Source: Micromonospora sp. MH99
GTDB taxonomy: Bacteria > Actinomycetota > Actinomycetes > Mycobacteriales > Micromonosporaceae
DNA: 64,000 bases
Assembly (NCBI RefSeq): GCF_021442385.1
Contig: NZ_MUZA01000002.1
Location: 151,525 to 215,524, forward strand
Direction of reading: 5' to 3'
In this document: piece by piece, positions 1 to 11,005 of the stretch
Numbering within the stretch: position 1 is the stretch's first letter
Layout: each line of letters begins with the position of its first letter
Position numbers and translations under genes: made by a program
The notes under the pieces: model-generated
Databases searched by the model: none
The model's input: the letters and a program-made list of their open reading frames with translations, nothing else
What the model was told of the DNA's origin: nothing

Positions 1-1
1 C

Positions 2-994
2 ACCTGCGTCGGCGAGTTCCACTACCTGCACCACCGACCCGACGGCGGCGCGTACGACGACCCGAACGCGATGGGGGCGGCGCTGGTCGAGGCCGCCGCG
101 CACGCCGGCATCCGGCTCACCCTGCTGGACGCCTGCTACCTGAGCGCCGGAGTGGACGGCCGGCCGCTCGCCGGGCCGCAGCGGCGCTTCGGCGACGGCG
201 ACGCGGCCCGCTGGGCGCAGCGCGTGTCGGCGTTCGCACCGGCGGACCCGCACGTCCGGGTGGGCGCGGCCGTGCACTCGGTGCGGGCGGTCCCCGCCGA
301 GCAGTTGCGCACGGTCGCCGAGTGGGCCCGGGAGCGAAGCGCGCCGCTGCACGTACACCTCTCCGAGCAGCCCGCCGAGAACGACGAGTGCCGGGCCGTG
401 CACGGGCGTACGCCCACCGCGCTGCTCGCCGAGCACGGGGTGCTCGGGCCGGACACCACAGCCGTGCACGCCACCCACCCGACAAGCGGCGACCTGACGC
501 TGCTCGGCGACAGCCGGACCGGGGTGTGCCTCTGCCCGACCACCGAACGCGACCTCGCCGACGGCATCGGCCCCGCCCGGCGGATGGCCGACGCGGGGAT
601 CCGGCTGAGCCTGGGCAGCGACAGCCACGCCGTGATCGACCTGTTCGAGGAGGGCCGGGCGGTGGAGCTGGACGAGCGGCTGCGCACCCGCCGCCGTGGC
701 CACTTCACGCCGGCGGGCCTGCTGACCATGGCGACCGCCGCCGGGCACGCGGCGCTGGGCTGGGCCGACGCCGGGCGGATCGCCGTGGGCGTCCGCGCCG
801 ACCTGGTCACGGTACGACTGGACAGCGCCCGCACCGCCGGTGTGCCGCCGGTGGGGACGTTCTTCGCCGCCGGAGCGGCCGACGTCGACCAGGTGGTGGT
901 GGACGGCCGCGTGGTGGTGGCCGAGGGCCGGCACCTGAGCGTCGACGTGCCTGCCGAGTTGTCGGCGGCCATCGAGGCGGTGATCCCCTCATGA
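2..994 (+). CDS. hutF: Formimidoylglutamate deiminase HutF, 5' end cut by window
   Basis: These are the C-terminal 330 residues; reading frame is open to base 2 and the start lies outside the window. The family hydrolyses N-formimino-L-glutamate to N-formyl-L-glutamate and ammonia in the cytoplasm, the fourth step of the five-step histidine degradation route. Seen: amidohydrolase motifs 'GEFHYLHH' at the edge, 'HVHLSEQP', 'AVHATHP' and '[14 protein letters not shown]', which supply the metal and substrate ligands. The TGA at 992-994 overlaps the hutI ATG, so the genes are probably translationally coupled. Presence of HutF rather than HutG implies the formylglutamate branch of the pathway; hutU is not in view and may lie upstream. 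Confidence 0.95.
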   Translation, partial: TCVGEFHYLHHRPDGGAYDDPNAMGAALVEAAAHAGIRLTLLDACYLSAGVDGRPLAGPQRRFGDGDAARWAQRVSAFAPADPHVRVGAAVHSVRAVPAEQLRTVAEWARERSAPLHVHLSEQPAENDECRAVHGRTPTALLAEHGVLGPDTTAVHATHPTSGDLTLLGDSRTGVCLCPTTERDLADGIGPARRMADAGIRLSLGSDSHAVIDLFEEGRAVELDERLRTRRRGHFTPAGLLTMATAAGHAALGWADAGRIAVGVRADLVTVRLDSARTAGVPPVGTFFAAGAADVDQVVVDGRVVVAEGRHLSVDVPAELSAAIEAVIPS

Positions 995-2175
995 GCAGTC
1001 TGCTGGTCGACAACATCGGGGAGCTGGTCACCAACGGCGTCGGCGAGGGCCCGCTGGGCATCCGCCGCAAGGCGGCCGTGCTGATCGAGGAGGGCCGGGT
1101 GGCCTGGGTCGGGCCGGCCGCGTACGCGCCGGCCGCCGACCGGCGGATCGACGCCGGTGGCGCCGCCGTGCTGCCCGGCTTCGTGGACAGCCACGCGCAC
1201 CTGGTCTTCGCCGGGGACCGGGCCGCCGAGTTCGCCGCCCGGATGGCCGGCGAGCGCTACACCGGCGGTGGCATCCGCACCACTGTCGGCGCGACCCGGG
1301 CCGCCACCGACGACGAGCTGCGGGCCACCGTGCGCCGGCTGCGCGGGGAGGCGCTGCGCCAGGGCACCACGACCATCGAGATCAAGAGTGGGTACGGCCT
1401 GAGCGTCGCCGACGAGGCCCGCTCACTGCGGATCGCCGCCGAGAGCAGCAGCGAGACCACCTTCCTCGGCGCCCACGTGGTGCCCCCCGAGTACGCCGAC
1501 CGCCCCGACGACTACGTCGGACTCGTCTGCGGACCGATGCTTGCCGCCGCCGCGCCGCACGCCAAGTGGATCGACGTGTTCTGTGAGCGGGGCGCCTTCG
1601 ACGTGGACCACGCCCGCGCCATCCTCGCCTGCGGGCAGGCCGCCGGGCTGGGCGTACGGCTGCACGCCAACCAGCTCGGCCCCGGCCCGGGCGTGCGGCT
1701 CGGGGTGGAGCTGGACGCGGCAAGCGTGGACCACTGCACCCACCTGTCGGACGCCGACATCGACGCGCTGGCCGGCACGGCCCACAGCGACGGGTCGGGC
1801 ACCCGCACGGTCGCCACCCTGCTGCCCGGCGCCGAGTTCTCCACCCGCTCGCCCTACCCGGACGCGCGCCGGCTGCTCGACGCCGGAGTCACCGTGGCCC
1901 TGGCGACGGACTGCAACCCGGGCTCGTCGTACACCTCGTCGATGCCGTTCTGCATCGCCCTCGCCGTCCGGGAGATGCGGATGACCCCGGCGGAGGCGCT
2001 GTGGGCGGCGACCGCCGGCGGCGCACGGGCCCTGCGCCGCGACGACGTCGGCGTGCTCATCCCCGGCGCGCGGGCCGACCTGGTCGTCCTGGACGCGCCG
2101 TCCTACCTGCACCTGGCCTACCGGCCCGGTGTCCCCCTGATCCACCAGGTAATACGCAACGGAGTTCCCCAGTGA
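991..2175 (+). CDS. hutI: Imidazolonepropionase HutI
   Basis: A 394-residue amidohydrolase that opens 4-imidazolone-5-propionate to N-formimino-L-glutamate, the third step of histidine catabolism, directly supplying HutF. The ATG at 991 sits in an ATGA overlap with the hutF stop. The metal-binding '[10 protein letters not shown]' has His68 and His70; 'LHANQLGPG', 'SVDHCTHL' and 'ATDCNPGSS' are the later family motifs, and the length is normal for the family (about 400). Its TGA overlaps the GTG start of hutH. All three hut genes therefore form one tightly coupled operon; no internal promoter or regulator is visible. Confidence 0.96.
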   Translation: MSSLLVDNIGELVTNGVGEGPLGIRRKAAVLIEEGRVAWVGPAAYAPAADRRIDAGGAAVLPGFVDSHAHLVFAGDRAAEFAARMAGERYTGGGIRTTVGATRAATDDELRATVRRLRGEALRQGTTTIEIKSGYGLSVADEARSLRIAAESSSETTFLGAHVVPPEYADRPDDYVGLVCGPMLAAAAPHAKWIDVFCERGAFDVDHARAILACGQAAGLGVRLHANQLGPGPGVRLGVELDAASVDHCTHLSDADIDALAGTAHSDGSGTRTVATLLPGAEFSTRSPYPDARRLLDAGVTVALATDCNPGSSYTSSMPFCIALAVREMRMTPAEALWAATAGGARALRRDDVGVLIPGARADLVVLDAPSYLHLAYRPGVPLIHQVIRNGVPQ

Positions 2176-3710
2176 CGACCGTGATCATTCAACCCACCGG
2201 TATCACCGCCGACGACGTCCTCGCGGTCGCGCGCGGCACCGCCACGGTGTCCCTCGACCCGGCCACCCGGGACGCGATGGCGACCAGCCGCGCGATCGTG
2301 GACGGGATCGAGGCCGCCGGGCGGCCCGTGTACGGCGTGTCGACCGGGTTCGGCGCGCTCGCGAACACGTTCGTCGCGCCGGAGCGACGGGCCGAACTGC
2401 AACACGCGCTGATCCGCTCGCACGCCGCCGGGGTGGGCGCCCCGATGCCGCGCGAGGTGGTCCGGGCCATGATGCTGCTGCGGGTCCGCTCGCTCGCCCT
2501 GGGCCGCTCCGGGGTCCGCCCGCTGGTCGCCGAGGCGCTCGTCGACCTGCTCAACCACGACATCACCCCGTGGGTGCCGGAGCACGGTTCGCTGGGCGCG
2601 TCCGGCGACCTGGCGCCGCTGGCGCACTGCGCGCTCGCGCTGCTCGGTGAGGGCTGGGTGCTCGGCCCGGACGGCGAGCGGCGCGATGCCGCCGACGCGC
2701 TGACCGCCGCCGGGCTCAAGCCGATCGACCTGGCCGCCAAGGAGGGGCTGGCGCTGATCAACGGCACCGACGGCATGCTCGGCATGCTGTTGCTGGCCAT
2801 CCACGACGCGGCGCACCTGTTCGCCATGGCGGACGTGACCGCCGCGCTGGCCATCGAGGCGATGCTCGGCTCGGAGCGGCCGTTCCTGCCCGAGCTGCAC
2901 GCCATCCGTCCGCACCCCGGCCAGGCGGCGTCGGCGGCGAACATCCACCGGCTGTTGCAGGACTCCCGGGTCATGGACTCGCACCGCGACGACCTGGCGC
3001 ACGCCGTGCAGGACGCGTACTCGATGCGCTGTGCGCCACAGGTGGCCGGCGCGGCCCGGGACACCCTGGACTTCGTCCGCACGGTCGCGGCACGGGAGCT
3101 CGTGTCGGTCGTGGACAACCCGGTGGTGCTGCCCGACGGCCGGGTCGAGTCCACCGGAAACTTCCACGGCGCGCCGCTGGGCTTCGCCGCCGACTTCCTC
3201 GCCATCGCCGCCGCCGAGGTGGGCGCGATCGCCGAGCGGCGGGTGGACCGCCTGCTGGACGTGGCCCGCAACCGGGAACTGCCCGCGTTCCTCTCCCCCG
3301 ACGCCGGGGTCAACTCCGGCCTGATGATCGCCCAGTACACGGCGGCCGGGATCGTCGCGGAGAACCGCCGGCTCGCCGCCCCCGCCTCGGTGGACTCGCT
3401 GCCCACCAGCGGCATGCAGGAGGACCACGTCTCGATGGGCTGGGCGGCGGCCAAGAAGCTCCGCACGGTGCTGGACAACCTGACCAGCCTGCTCGCCGTC
3501 GAGCTGCTGGCCGGCGTACGCGGCCTGCAACTGCGCGCACCGCTGGTGCCGTCGCCGGCCGGCCGGGCCGCCGTCGCCGCCCTGGGCACGGCCGCCGGTG
3601 AACCCGGCCCGGACGTGTTCCTCGCCCCGGTGCTGGAGGCCGCCCGCGCGGTGCTGGCCGGGCCGGAGCTGCGCGCCGCCATCGAACGGGAGGTCGGCCC
3701 GCTGGGCTGA
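2172..3710 (+). CDS. hutH: Histidine ammonia-lyase HutH
   Basis: A 512-residue histidine ammonia-lyase that deaminates L-histidine to urocanate, the committing step of histidine use. The GTG at 2172 overlaps the hutI stop by 4 bp and starts '[11 protein letters not shown]'. The Ala-Ser-Gly triad that self-cyclises into the MIO electrophile is at residues 143-145 in '[12 protein letters not shown]'; '[10 protein letters not shown]' near residue 55 carries the catalytic tyrosine loop, and 'STGNFHG' and 'QEDHVSMG' are also present. Length and motif positions match the bacterial HAL family. It is the last gene of the hutFIH run and is followed by convergent rdgB. Confidence 0.97.
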   Translation: MTTVIIQPTGITADDVLAVARGTATVSLDPATRDAMATSRAIVDGIEAAGRPVYGVSTGFGALANTFVAPERRAELQHALIRSHAAGVGAPMPREVVRAMMLLRVRSLALGRSGVRPLVAEALVDLLNHDITPWVPEHGSLGASGDLAPLAHCALALLGEGWVLGPDGERRDAADALTAAGLKPIDLAAKEGLALINGTDGMLGMLLLAIHDAAHLFAMADVTAALAIEAMLGSERPFLPELHAIRPHPGQAASAANIHRLLQDSRVMDSHRDDLAHAVQDAYSMRCAPQVAGAARDTLDFVRTVAARELVSVVDNPVVLPDGRVESTGNFHGAPLGFAADFLAIAAAEVGAIAERRVDRLLDVARNRELPAFLSPDAGVNSGLMIAQYTAAGIVAENRRLAAPASVDSLPTSGMQEDHVSMGWAAAKKLRTVLDNLTSLLAVELLAGVRGLQLRAPLVPSPAGRAAVAALGTAAGEPGPDVFLAPVLEAARAVLAGPELRAAIEREVGPLG

Positions 3711-3715
3711 CCTCC

Positions 3716-3734
3716 GCGGGTCGCTGTCGCCCGC
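3716..3734 (+). terminator. Weak hairpin after hutH
   Basis: Five-bp arms GCGGG (3716-3720) and CCCGC (3730-3734) with a 9-nt loop, 6 nt after the hutH stop. Too short to be convincing; it is the only terminator-like structure between convergent hutH and rdgB. Confidence 0.25.
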
Positions 3735-3739
3735 CGCGG

Positions 3740-3795
3740 GTCAGGCGGCGGGCGGCAGCACCTCAACGATCGTCAGGCGGCGGGCGGCAGCACCT
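3740..3795. repeat. 24-bp direct repeat duplicating the rdgB 3' end
   Basis: The same 24 bases occur at 3740-3763 and 3772-3795, 32 bp apart. The second copy is the 3' end of rdgB with its stop codon; the first lies just beyond the gene. A short tandem duplication has therefore copied the stop region downstream without affecting the protein. Confidence 0.9.
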
Positions 3796-4390
3796 TCGCG
3801 ACGAGCTTGGCCAGCTCGCGCAGCGCCTTGCCCCGGTGACTGATGGCGTCCTTCTCCGCCGGGGTCAGCTCCGCGTTGGTCCGGTCCTGTCCGTCGCCCA
3901 GGAAGATCGGGTCGTAGCCGAAGCCGCCGTCGCCGCGCGGCGCGCGCAGCACCCGGCCGGACTGCCGGCCGTCGACCAGGTGCTCCTTGCCGCCGGGCAG
4001 CACCAGCGCCACAGTGCAGACGAAGGACGCGGCCCGGTGCTCGTCCGGCACGTCGGCGATCTGGTCCAGCACCAGCTGAAGGTTGGCCCGGTCGTCGCCG
4101 TGCTGGCCGGACCAGCGGGCGCTGAACACCCCCGGCATGCCGTTGAGCGCGTCGACTGCGAGCCCGGAGTCGTCGGCGATGGTCGGCAGCCCGCTCTGCC
4201 GGCAGCCCTCCCGCGCCTTGATCAGCGCGTTCTCGCCGAAGGTCAGGCCGGTCTCCGGCAGCTCCGCGTACTGCTCGACGTCGTCCAGCCCGAGCAGGGC
4301 GATCCGGTGCGCGCCGAGCGCGCCGTCCAGGATCCGCTGAAGCTCCACCAGCTTCTTACGGTTACGGGTGGCGAGCAGGACCTTGTTCAT
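3773..4390 (-). CDS. rdgB: XTP/dITP diphosphatase (RdgB/HAM1 family)
   Basis: A 205-residue house-cleaning pyrophosphatase that hydrolyses non-canonical purine triphosphates (dITP, XTP) to monophosphates, keeping them out of DNA and RNA. The ATG at 4390 gives the canonical N-terminus '[17 protein letters not shown]'; '[15 protein letters not shown]' and '[12 protein letters not shown]' contain the family metal and nucleotide motifs, and '[10 protein letters not shown]' closes the protein. The start codon overlaps the rph stop (ATGA), reproducing the rph-rdgB pairing that is widespread in bacteria (Rv1340-Rv1341 in M. tuberculosis). The extreme 3' end is copied just downstream as a direct repeat. 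Confidence 0.95.
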   Translation of the reverse strand: MNKVLLATRNRKKLVELQRILDGALGAHRIALLGLDDVEQYAELPETGLTFGENALIKAREGCRQSGLPTIADDSGLAVDALNGMPGVFSARWSGQHGDDRANLQLVLDQIADVPDEHRAASFVCTVALVLPGGKEHLVDGRQSGRVLRAPRGDGGFGYDPIFLGDGQDRTNAELTPAEKDAISHRGKALRELAKLVAKVLPPAA

Positions 4391-5112
4391 GCGAGTGCCT
4401 TCCGCTGGGCTTCGGCCAGATCCGCGCACCCGGCCACGGCCAGGTCGAGCAGGCTGTCGAGCTGGTCGCGGGCGAACACGCCCGCCTCACCGGTGCCCTG
4501 CACCTCGACGAAGTCGCCCGCGCCGGTGCACACCACGTTCATGTCCACCTCGGCGGCCACGTCCTCCTCGTAGCAGAGGTCGAGCCGGGCCTCCCCCGCG
4601 ATGATCCCCACGCTGACCGCCGCCACCGAACGGTGCATCACCTTCTCCGGCTTGCCAGCGAGGGCCTTGCGGGCGGCCAGCCAGCCCACCGCGTCGTGCA
4701 GCGCCACGTACGCGCCGGTGATCGCGGCCGTGCGCGTGCCACCGTCGGCCTGGAGCACGTCGCAGTCGAGCACTACCGAGTTCTCGCCGAGCGCCTTGAG
4801 GTCGATGCTGGCCCGCAGGCTGCGGCCGATCAGCCGGGAGATCTCGTGGGTACGCCCACCGACCCGCCCCTTGATGCTCTCCCGGTCCGAGCGGGTGTTG
4901 GTGGCCCGGGGCAGCATCGCGTACTCGGCGGTCACCCAGCCGAGCCCGGAGCCCTTGCGCCAGCGGGGCACGCCCTCGGTGACGCTCGCCGCGCAGAGCA
5001 CCCGGGTGCCGCCGAACTCGACGAGCACCGAGCCCTCCGGATGGGTGCTCCAGCCCCGGGTCAGGGTCACCGGTCGGAGTTGAGAGGGCCCTCGCCCGTC
5101 AGGTCGCGCCAT
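4387..5112 (-). CDS. rph: Ribonuclease PH
   Basis: A 241-residue phosphorolytic 3'-5' exoribonuclease that trims tRNA 3' ends, using phosphate to release nucleoside diphosphates. The N-terminus '[15 protein letters not shown]', the central '[19 protein letters not shown]' segment and '[15 protein letters not shown]' are diagnostic. The ATG at 5112 is preferred over the in-frame ATG at 5121 because it fits the family start and a TAGGGT box lies 7 nt upstream. Followed by overlapping rdgB. In mycobacteria the gene preceding rph is the Rv1339-type phosphodiesterase; here two glycosyltransferases separate them. Confidence 0.96.
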   Translation of the reverse strand: MARPDGRGPSQLRPVTLTRGWSTHPEGSVLVEFGGTRVLCAASVTEGVPRWRKGSGLGWVTAEYAMLPRATNTRSDRESIKGRVGGRTHEISRLIGRSLRASIDLKALGENSVVLDCDVLQADGGTRTAAITGAYVALHDAVGWLAARKALAGKPEKVMHRSVAAVSVGIIAGEARLDLCYEEDVAAEVDMNVVCTGAGDFVEVQGTGEAGVFARDQLDSLLDLAVAGCADLAEAQRKALA

Positions 5113-5119
5113 GCCCTGC

Positions 5120-5125
5120 ACCCTA
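5120..5125 (-). promoter_or_regulatory. Leaderless -10 box TAGGGT for rph
   Basis: TAGGGT read on the minus strand ends 7 nt before the rph ATG, which would put the transcript start on or near the start codon. No clear -35 was seen. Confidence 0.5.
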
Positions 5126-6292
5126 TGCGGTGCGGCGATCCGCTTCGCCCTGGGTGTCCCGAGCAGTGTCCGCGTCGTGCACCCGCAGGAATCCGGCGAC
5201 CGCCGCCGGCCAGCCGAACTCCTGTGCCCGGGCCCGGGCGGCCCGCCGCCGCGCGGCCTCCGGCCGGGCCACGAGGCGGGTCACGGCCTCGGCCATCGAC
5301 GCCCCGGAGCCGTACGCGGCGATCCCGGCCGAGCCGACCACCTCGGGCAACGCGCTCGCGGCGTTCACCACCACCGGGGTGCCGCAGGCCAACGCCTCCA
5401 GCCCGGCGAGGCCGAAGGTCTCCACCGGGCCGGGCGCGAGCACCACGTCCGCGCTGGCGAGCAGCGCGGCCACCGCCGCCCGGTCGGGCAGGTGACCGGT
5501 GAACGTGACTGGCAGGCCGGCGGCCCGGCGGGCCAGCGACGCCCGCAACGGCCCGTCCCCGGCCAGCACCAGCACCGCCGGCACGCCCGAGCGGCGCAGC
5601 TCGGCGAGGGCTTCGACCGCCAGCTCCGGCCGCTTCTCCGGAGACAACCTGGCGCAGTGTACGAGCAGCAGTTCGGTCGGGTCGGCGTAGCGCTCCCGCA
5701 TCGCCGGGTCGACCCGGTCGGGGTGGAAGGTGTCCAGGTCCACCCCGAGCGACACGAGATCCACGTTGTCGGCGCCGATGCGGTCGAACTCCTCGGCCGC
5801 CCACCGGGTCGTGCACACGATCCGGTCGTACGCCCGGCTGGTGGCCCGGTTGAGCCGGTCCGCGACCGGCCGCCGCAGCACGTCCGGCACACCCCACTGG
5901 CCGAGCAGCCCGGTCAGCGACTCGTGCGAGACCATCACCGACGGCACCCCGTGCGCCTTCGCCCAGTTCCCCGTCCAGCGCAGCGACGACCTGTCGGACA
6001 CCTCCAGCCGGTCCGGCGCCAGCTCGGCGAGCACCCGGGCCAGCCGACGCCGACCAACCAGCAGCCGGTAGCCGCCGGTGCCGGGCAGCTCCACGCCGGG
6101 CAGGGTCACCACCCGACCCCACGGGTGCCACTCGTGTGCGTCGCGTCGACCGGGCACCACCAGCACCGGATCGTGCCCCGCCGCGCGGTAGCCCTCGCCG
6201 AGGTGGCGCAGCGCGGTGCGCAGGCCACCGGAGCGCGCGGTCACGAAGTTCGCGAGCCGGACGATCCGCAGCCCGCCGGCCGTCCCCGTCAC
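5123..6292 (-). CDS. GT4-family glycosyltransferase
   Basis: A 389-residue GT-B fold glycosyltransferase of family GT4, probably using an activated sugar such as GDP-mannose to build glycolipid or cell-envelope glycans at the inner face of the membrane. Seen: N-terminal acceptor domain '[19 protein letters not shown]', central '[17 protein letters not shown]', and the donor-binding E-x7-E motif in '[20 protein letters not shown]'. The GTG at 6292 overlaps the stop of the next upstream glycosyltransferase by 4 bp, so the pair is co-translated. Donor and acceptor cannot be read from the sequence; a phosphatidylinositol-mannoside-type role is possible by resemblance only. Confidence 0.88.
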   Translation of the reverse strand: MTGTAGGLRIVRLANFVTARSGGLRTALRHLGEGYRAAGHDPVLVVPGRRDAHEWHPWGRVVTLPGVELPGTGGYRLLVGRRRLARVLAELAPDRLEVSDRSSLRWTGNWAKAHGVPSVMVSHESLTGLLGQWGVPDVLRRPVADRLNRATSRAYDRIVCTTRWAAEEFDRIGADNVDLVSLGVDLDTFHPDRVDPAMRERYADPTELLLVHCARLSPEKRPELAVEALAELRRSGVPAVLVLAGDGPLRASLARRAAGLPVTFTGHLPDRAAVAALLASADVVLAPGPVETFGLAGLEALACGTPVVVNAASALPEVVGSAGIAAYGSGASMAEAVTRLVARPEAARRRAARARAQEFGWPAAVAGFLRVHDADTARDTQGEADRRTA

Positions 6293-7434
6293 GACGCGGC
6301 CGGCAGGCCCACGGTGGCACCCTGGGCGCGTACCGCCCGGTAGTGGCCGACCAGCTCGTCGCCGACGGCCGCCCAACTGCGTCGGCGGACCGCGGCCCGG
6401 GCGGCCACCCCGTACGCCCGCCGCCGGTCGGCGTCCCCGGTGAGCTCGGCTACCGCGGCGGCGAGGGCGTCGCCGTCGGCCGGCGGGACCAGCAGCCCGG
6501 TCGTTCCCGAGTCGACCAGATCGACCGGCCCGCCACTGGCCGGCGCGACCACCGGCACCCCGGAGGCCAGCGCCTCCTGGAGGGTCTGGCCGAAGGTCTC
6601 GTGCGGCCCGGTGTGCACGAACACGTCCAGGCTGGCGTAGAGCCGGGCCAGGTCCTCGCCGTGCTGCACCCCCAGGAAGTCCACCCCCGGCAGCGCCCGG
6701 GTCAGCTGGCGGCGGGCGGGGCCGTCGCCGGCCACCACGACCCGCACGCCCGGCAGCCGGGACGTCGCCGCGAGCAGCTCCACCCGCTTCTCCGGGGCCA
6801 GCCGGCCGACGTAGCCGACCAGCAGCTCCCCGCCGGGGGCCAGCCGACGCCGCAGGTCGTCGCACCGCTTGGCCGGATCGAACCGGACGGCGTCCACGCC
6901 CCGGCCCCACAGCCAGATCCGCTGCACCCCGTTGGCGATCAGGTCGGCGGCCGCCCGGGTCGACGGCGCGAGGGTCCGCTGCGCCAGATTGTGGATCTCC
7001 CGAAGTCGTCGCCACGCGGCGGCCTCACCCCAGCTCACCCGGTACGCCCTGGCGTAGGCCGCCACGTCGGTCTGGTACACCGCCACCATGGGCAGCCCGT
7101 ACCGGCTGGCGAGGGTTGCCGCGCGGGCGCCGAGGATGAACGGACTGGCCAGGTGCACCACGTCGGGCGCGGCCGACAGCAACGCCCCCGCCAGCCGGGT
7201 GGTGGTCGGCACGCCCAGCCGGAAACCCTGGTAACGGGGCAACGGCACGCTCGGGATGCGCACCACCGGGTACGGCAACCCCTCGATGTCCCGCCCTGCC
7301 GCCCCGGGCGGTGCGGGTGCGATGACCACCGGTTCGTGGCCCCGGGCCAGCAGGTGCTCCGCCGTGCGCACCACGGAGTGCGCGACGCCGTTCACGTCCG
7401 GCGGGAACGACTCGGTCACGATGGCGATCCGCAT
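6289..7434 (-). CDS. GT4-family glycosyltransferase, MgtA-like alpha-mannosyltransferase
   Basis: A 381-residue GT4 enzyme whose start 'MRIAIVTESFPPDVNGVAHSV' matches the GDP-mannose-dependent alpha-mannosyltransferases typified by mycobacterial MgtA (Rv0557), which act on glycolipid acceptors. 'YVGRLAPEKRVELL' and the E-x7-E donor loop in 'PHETFGQTLQEALASGVPVV' are present. The ATG at 7434 gives the family N-terminus. It shares a 4-bp overlap with the downstream GT4 gene, so both probably work on one glycan. The pair interrupts an otherwise mycobacteria-like order between the phosphodiesterase and rph. Substrate assignment is by family resemblance. Confidence 0.85.
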   Translation of the reverse strand: MRIAIVTESFPPDVNGVAHSVVRTAEHLLARGHEPVVIAPAPPGAAGRDIEGLPYPVVRIPSVPLPRYQGFRLGVPTTTRLAGALLSAAPDVVHLASPFILGARAATLASRYGLPMVAVYQTDVAAYARAYRVSWGEAAAWRRLREIHNLAQRTLAPSTRAAADLIANGVQRIWLWGRGVDAVRFDPAKRCDDLRRRLAPGGELLVGYVGRLAPEKRVELLAATSRLPGVRVVVAGDGPARRQLTRALPGVDFLGVQHGEDLARLYASLDVFVHTGPHETFGQTLQEALASGVPVVAPASGGPVDLVDSGTTGLLVPPADGDALAAAVAELTGDADRRRAYGVAARAAVRRRSWAAVGDELVGHYRAVRAQGATVGLPAAS

Positions 7435-7523
7435 GCCCACACCGTGCTGGTGCCACGGGTGCCCCAGGCGACCAGCCGCTGACCGGCCGGCGAACAGTAC
7501 GGCACAACACCGCCGCGAGGCGG

Positions 7524-8267
7524 TCAGATGTCGTAGCTGGCGCCGGCCCGGACCACCTCGAGTGGGCCGGTGTACGCGGCGGCAGCCGACTCCAACGTGT
7601 GCGCCTCGCTGCCCCACGCCGCGACCAGGTGAGTGAGCAGCAGCCGCCCCACCACCGCCTTGGTCGCCGTCTCGCCCGCCTCCCGGCCGGTCAGGTGCAG
7701 GTCCGGAGGATTGTCCACGCCGTCGAGGTAGCTGGCCTCGCACAGGAACACGTCGGCGTTCTGGGCCAGGCGCAGCAACGCGTCGCAGGGCGCGGTGTCC
7801 GACGAGTAGCACAGCGACCGACCGCCGTGCTCCAACCGCACGCCGTACGTCTCGACGGGATGGTTGACCCGGTCGACGGTGACGGTGAACGGCCCGATCG
7901 GGAACGTGCCCGGCTGCAACGCGTAGAACTGGTAGACGTCCTCCACCGTGCCGTCGTCGCCGTAGGCGGCGCTGAGCCGGTCCGGTGCGCCGGAGGGCGC
8001 GTACACCGGCAACGGCGGGTAGGGGCCGTCCGGGGCGTACCGGCGGACCACCACGTACGACGCGGCGTCGAGGATGTGGTCACAGTGCAGGTGGGTCAGC
8101 AGGATCGCGTCGGGGGCGTGCAGCCCCACGTAGCGTTGGAGGCTGGACAGCGACCCCGAGCCGAAGTCGACCAGGAGGCGGAAGCCGTCCGCCTCGACGA
8201 GATAGGCGGAGCACGGCGACTCGGGGCCGGGGAAGCTACCGGCACACCCCAGGACAGTCAGTCGCAT
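7524..8267 (-). CDS. Metallo-beta-lactamase-fold cyclic nucleotide phosphodiesterase (Rv1339-like)
   Basis: A 247-residue metallo-hydrolase. 'LLTHLHCDHILDAASY' is the HxHxDH metal motif, 'VDRVNHPVETYGVRLE' and 'YSSDTAPCDALLRLAQ' give further ligands. N-terminus 'MRLTVLGCAGSFPGPESPCS' and position beside the rph-rdgB and cysM genes match M. tuberculosis Rv1339, described as an atypical class II cAMP phosphodiesterase; that activity is assigned by homology and synteny. No Shine-Dalgarno is obvious before the ATG at 8267. A 16-bp palindrome resembling a CRP-type site lies 133 bp upstream, suggesting control by a cyclic-nucleotide-responsive factor. Alternative: a general MBL hydrolase. Confidence 0.85.
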   Translation of the reverse strand: MRLTVLGCAGSFPGPESPCSAYLVEADGFRLLVDFGSGSLSSLQRYVGLHAPDAILLTHLHCDHILDAASYVVVRRYAPDGPYPPLPVYAPSGAPDRLSAAYGDDGTVEDVYQFYALQPGTFPIGPFTVTVDRVNHPVETYGVRLEHGGRSLCYSSDTAPCDALLRLAQNADVFLCEASYLDGVDNPPDLHLTGREAGETATKAVVGRLLLTHLVAAWGSEAHTLESAAAAYTGPLEVVRAGASYDI

Positions 8268-8354
8268 CGGGTCGTCTCGCTGTCACTGTCAGTAGCAGCC
8301 ATGCCGGCGGTCGTCCCGGCAATGATCTCTACCGACGCGTACGCCACGCTGCGC

Positions 8355-8415
8355 AGCCTACGCTGGGGTGCCCGAGGACAAGAATCATCCGTTGGAAGTT
8401 GTCACGAACGTGACA
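8355..8415 (-). promoter_or_regulatory. CRP-like palindrome and -10 box upstream of the phosphodiesterase gene
   Basis: The palindrome TGTCACG-AA-CGTGACA occupies 8400-8415 with perfect 7-bp arms and the same 5-6-5 spacing as the CRP consensus TGTGA-N6-TCACA, differing at one symmetric position per half. A minus-strand TAGGCT at 8360-8355 could be the -10, placing the palindrome centre about 60 bp upstream of the start, the usual class I CRP position. The remainder of the 8268-8491 gap shows no gene. Confidence 0.45.
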
Positions 8416-8491
8416 CCCGCTCACAGCCCAGGTGCGACAAACGGGCCATCGACGCGTACGCCGGCGGCCCGTTCGCGCAAGACCCCTGCGA

Positions 8492-9840
<1,349 letters not shown>

Positions 9841-9908
9841 GATGTCGTGCTCCTCAAACGGGTGTGCCAACGGTGACGGGACGGAGAACGGGTGCGAACG
9901 CTGACGGG

Positions 9909-10403
9909 TCAGCGGCCGGAACACTCGTAGTCGACCGTCGCCGGGCTCTGCCCGAACATGTAGGACTGCACGGCGTGCGGGTCGATTCCGGCCTCCACGA
10001 TCTGGACCGGCTCCTCGGTCACCACGCCGTCGACGATCCGGAACGACCGGATCTCCTCCGAGTCGGGCTCACGGGTCGAGACGAGCAGGTAGTGCGCGCC
10101 CGGCTCGCCGGCGAAGGACACATCCGTCCGGGACGGGTACGCCTCGGTGGCGGTGTGCGAGTGGTAGATGACCACGGGCTCCTCGTCCCGGTCGTCCATC
10201 TCCCGCCACACCCGCAGATGCTCCATCGAGTCGAACTCGTAGAAGGTCATCGACCGGGCGGCATTGTCCATCGGGATGTGCCGGGTCGGGGTGTCGCTGC
10301 CGACGGCACCGGCGACGACGCCGCACGCCTCGTCGGGGTGGTCCCGGCGCGCGTGGGCGACGATCGCGTCAATGATCGACCGGTCGATGCTCAGCACGTG
10401 CAC
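9909..10403 (-). CDS. mec: JAMM-family metalloprotease Mec (CysO-cysteine peptidase)
   Basis: A 164-residue Zn-dependent JAMM/MPN+ protease that releases cysteine from the CysO-cysteine adduct. The full motif is present: Glu25, then His81-x-His83, Ser91 and Asp94 in 'HSHTATEAYPSRTD'. 'RRDHPDEACG' is nearly identical to Rv1334. GTG codons at 10403 and 10397 both fit; a TAGGCT box at 10410-10405 lies 7 nt before the second, which favours 10397 for a leaderless start. It is followed after 68 bp by cysO and then cysM. Given the CysO tail, Mec is also the natural candidate to trim the carrier to its Gly-Gly end. Confidence 0.93.
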   Translation of the reverse strand: MHVLSIDRSIIDAIVAHARRDHPDEACGVVAGAVGSDTPTRHIPMDNAARSMTFYEFDSMEHLRVWREMDDRDEEPVVIYHSHTATEAYPSRTDVSFAGEPGAHYLLVSTREPDSEEIRSFRIVDGVVTEEPVQIVEAGIDPHAVQSYMFGQSPATVDYECSGR

Positions 10404-10404
10404 C

Positions 10405-10410
10405 AGCCTA
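10405..10410 (-). promoter_or_regulatory. -10 box TAGGCT for the mec-cysO-cysM genes
   Basis: TAGGCT on the minus strand, 7 nt before the GTG at 10397. It would start an mRNA at or near that codon. A similar TAGGCG precedes it by a few bases. Confidence 0.4.
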
Positions 10411-10449
10411 ACGCCTAGTGGGCGGGCCCTGAAGTGGTGCCGGTCACGC

Positions 10450-10950
10450 CTAGTCGATCAAGGCGTTTAGCAGCGACTCCTGTAGATACCCGAGATACGC
10501 GTAGACCGACAGCTGGAACACCCGGCTGGAACCGGGATCCTCGGTCACCGCGTCGTCCAGCTCCTCACCCAGATCCGTGCCGTCCTTGATCTCCAGCCGA
10601 ACGCCCATCGCCAGCCGCGCGTCGTTGAGCGCCCGCAGCCACGCCTCGGCGGCCTCGGCGTCCAACCGCACCTCGCCGCCGGCCTCGTCGGGCAGCGCGG
10701 CCAGGATGGCCCCCGCCTGGTCGATCTTGGCAGTCTTCAGATCACCCTCGGTGTAGCGGCGGAACTCGGCGGTGCCGCTCGCATCCTCCGGGTAGACGGC
10801 CGGAAACAGCCGGCCCACGACCGGGTCCGTGTGGTCGAAGCCGTCGGTGAGCAGGCCGACCACCTCGGAGGCGACCTTGCGCAGCACCCGCACCTCGTCC
10901 ACGGCGAAGGTGGCGACATAGCGGCCGGCCTGGCGCCGGAACATGCTCAC
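10450..10950 (-). CDS. DUF2017 family protein (Rv1332-like)
   Basis: A 166-residue protein of the DUF2017 family, found throughout actinobacteria immediately after clpS. Function is unknown; some annotations call it a transcriptional regulator without evidence that I can see here. The sequence begins 'MFRRQAGRYVATFAVDEVRVLRKVASEVVGLL', is rich in acidic and helical segments, and has no signal peptide or membrane span. GTG at 10950 and ATG at 10944 are equally possible starts. The fixed clpS-DUF2017 neighbourhood suggests a role connected with ClpS and protein turnover, which is inference from context only. Confidence 0.85.
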   Translation of the reverse strand: MSMFRRQAGRYVATFAVDEVRVLRKVASEVVGLLTDGFDHTDPVVGRLFPAVYPEDASGTAEFRRYTEGDLKTAKIDQAGAILAALPDEAGGEVRLDAEAAEAWLRALNDARLAMGVRLEIKDGTDLGEELDDAVTEDPGSSRVFQLSVYAYLGYLQESLLNALID

Positions 10951-11005
10951 GCCGCCAGCTCCGTTCGCGACCGTGCGGATCGCCGGCCCGGCACACTCGA
11001 CGCGC

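Noticed and set aside
2118..3530. 470-codon open frame antisense to hutH
   Set aside because: Shadow of the strongly conserved hutH frame; composition dominated by Gly, Arg, His, Val and Gln.
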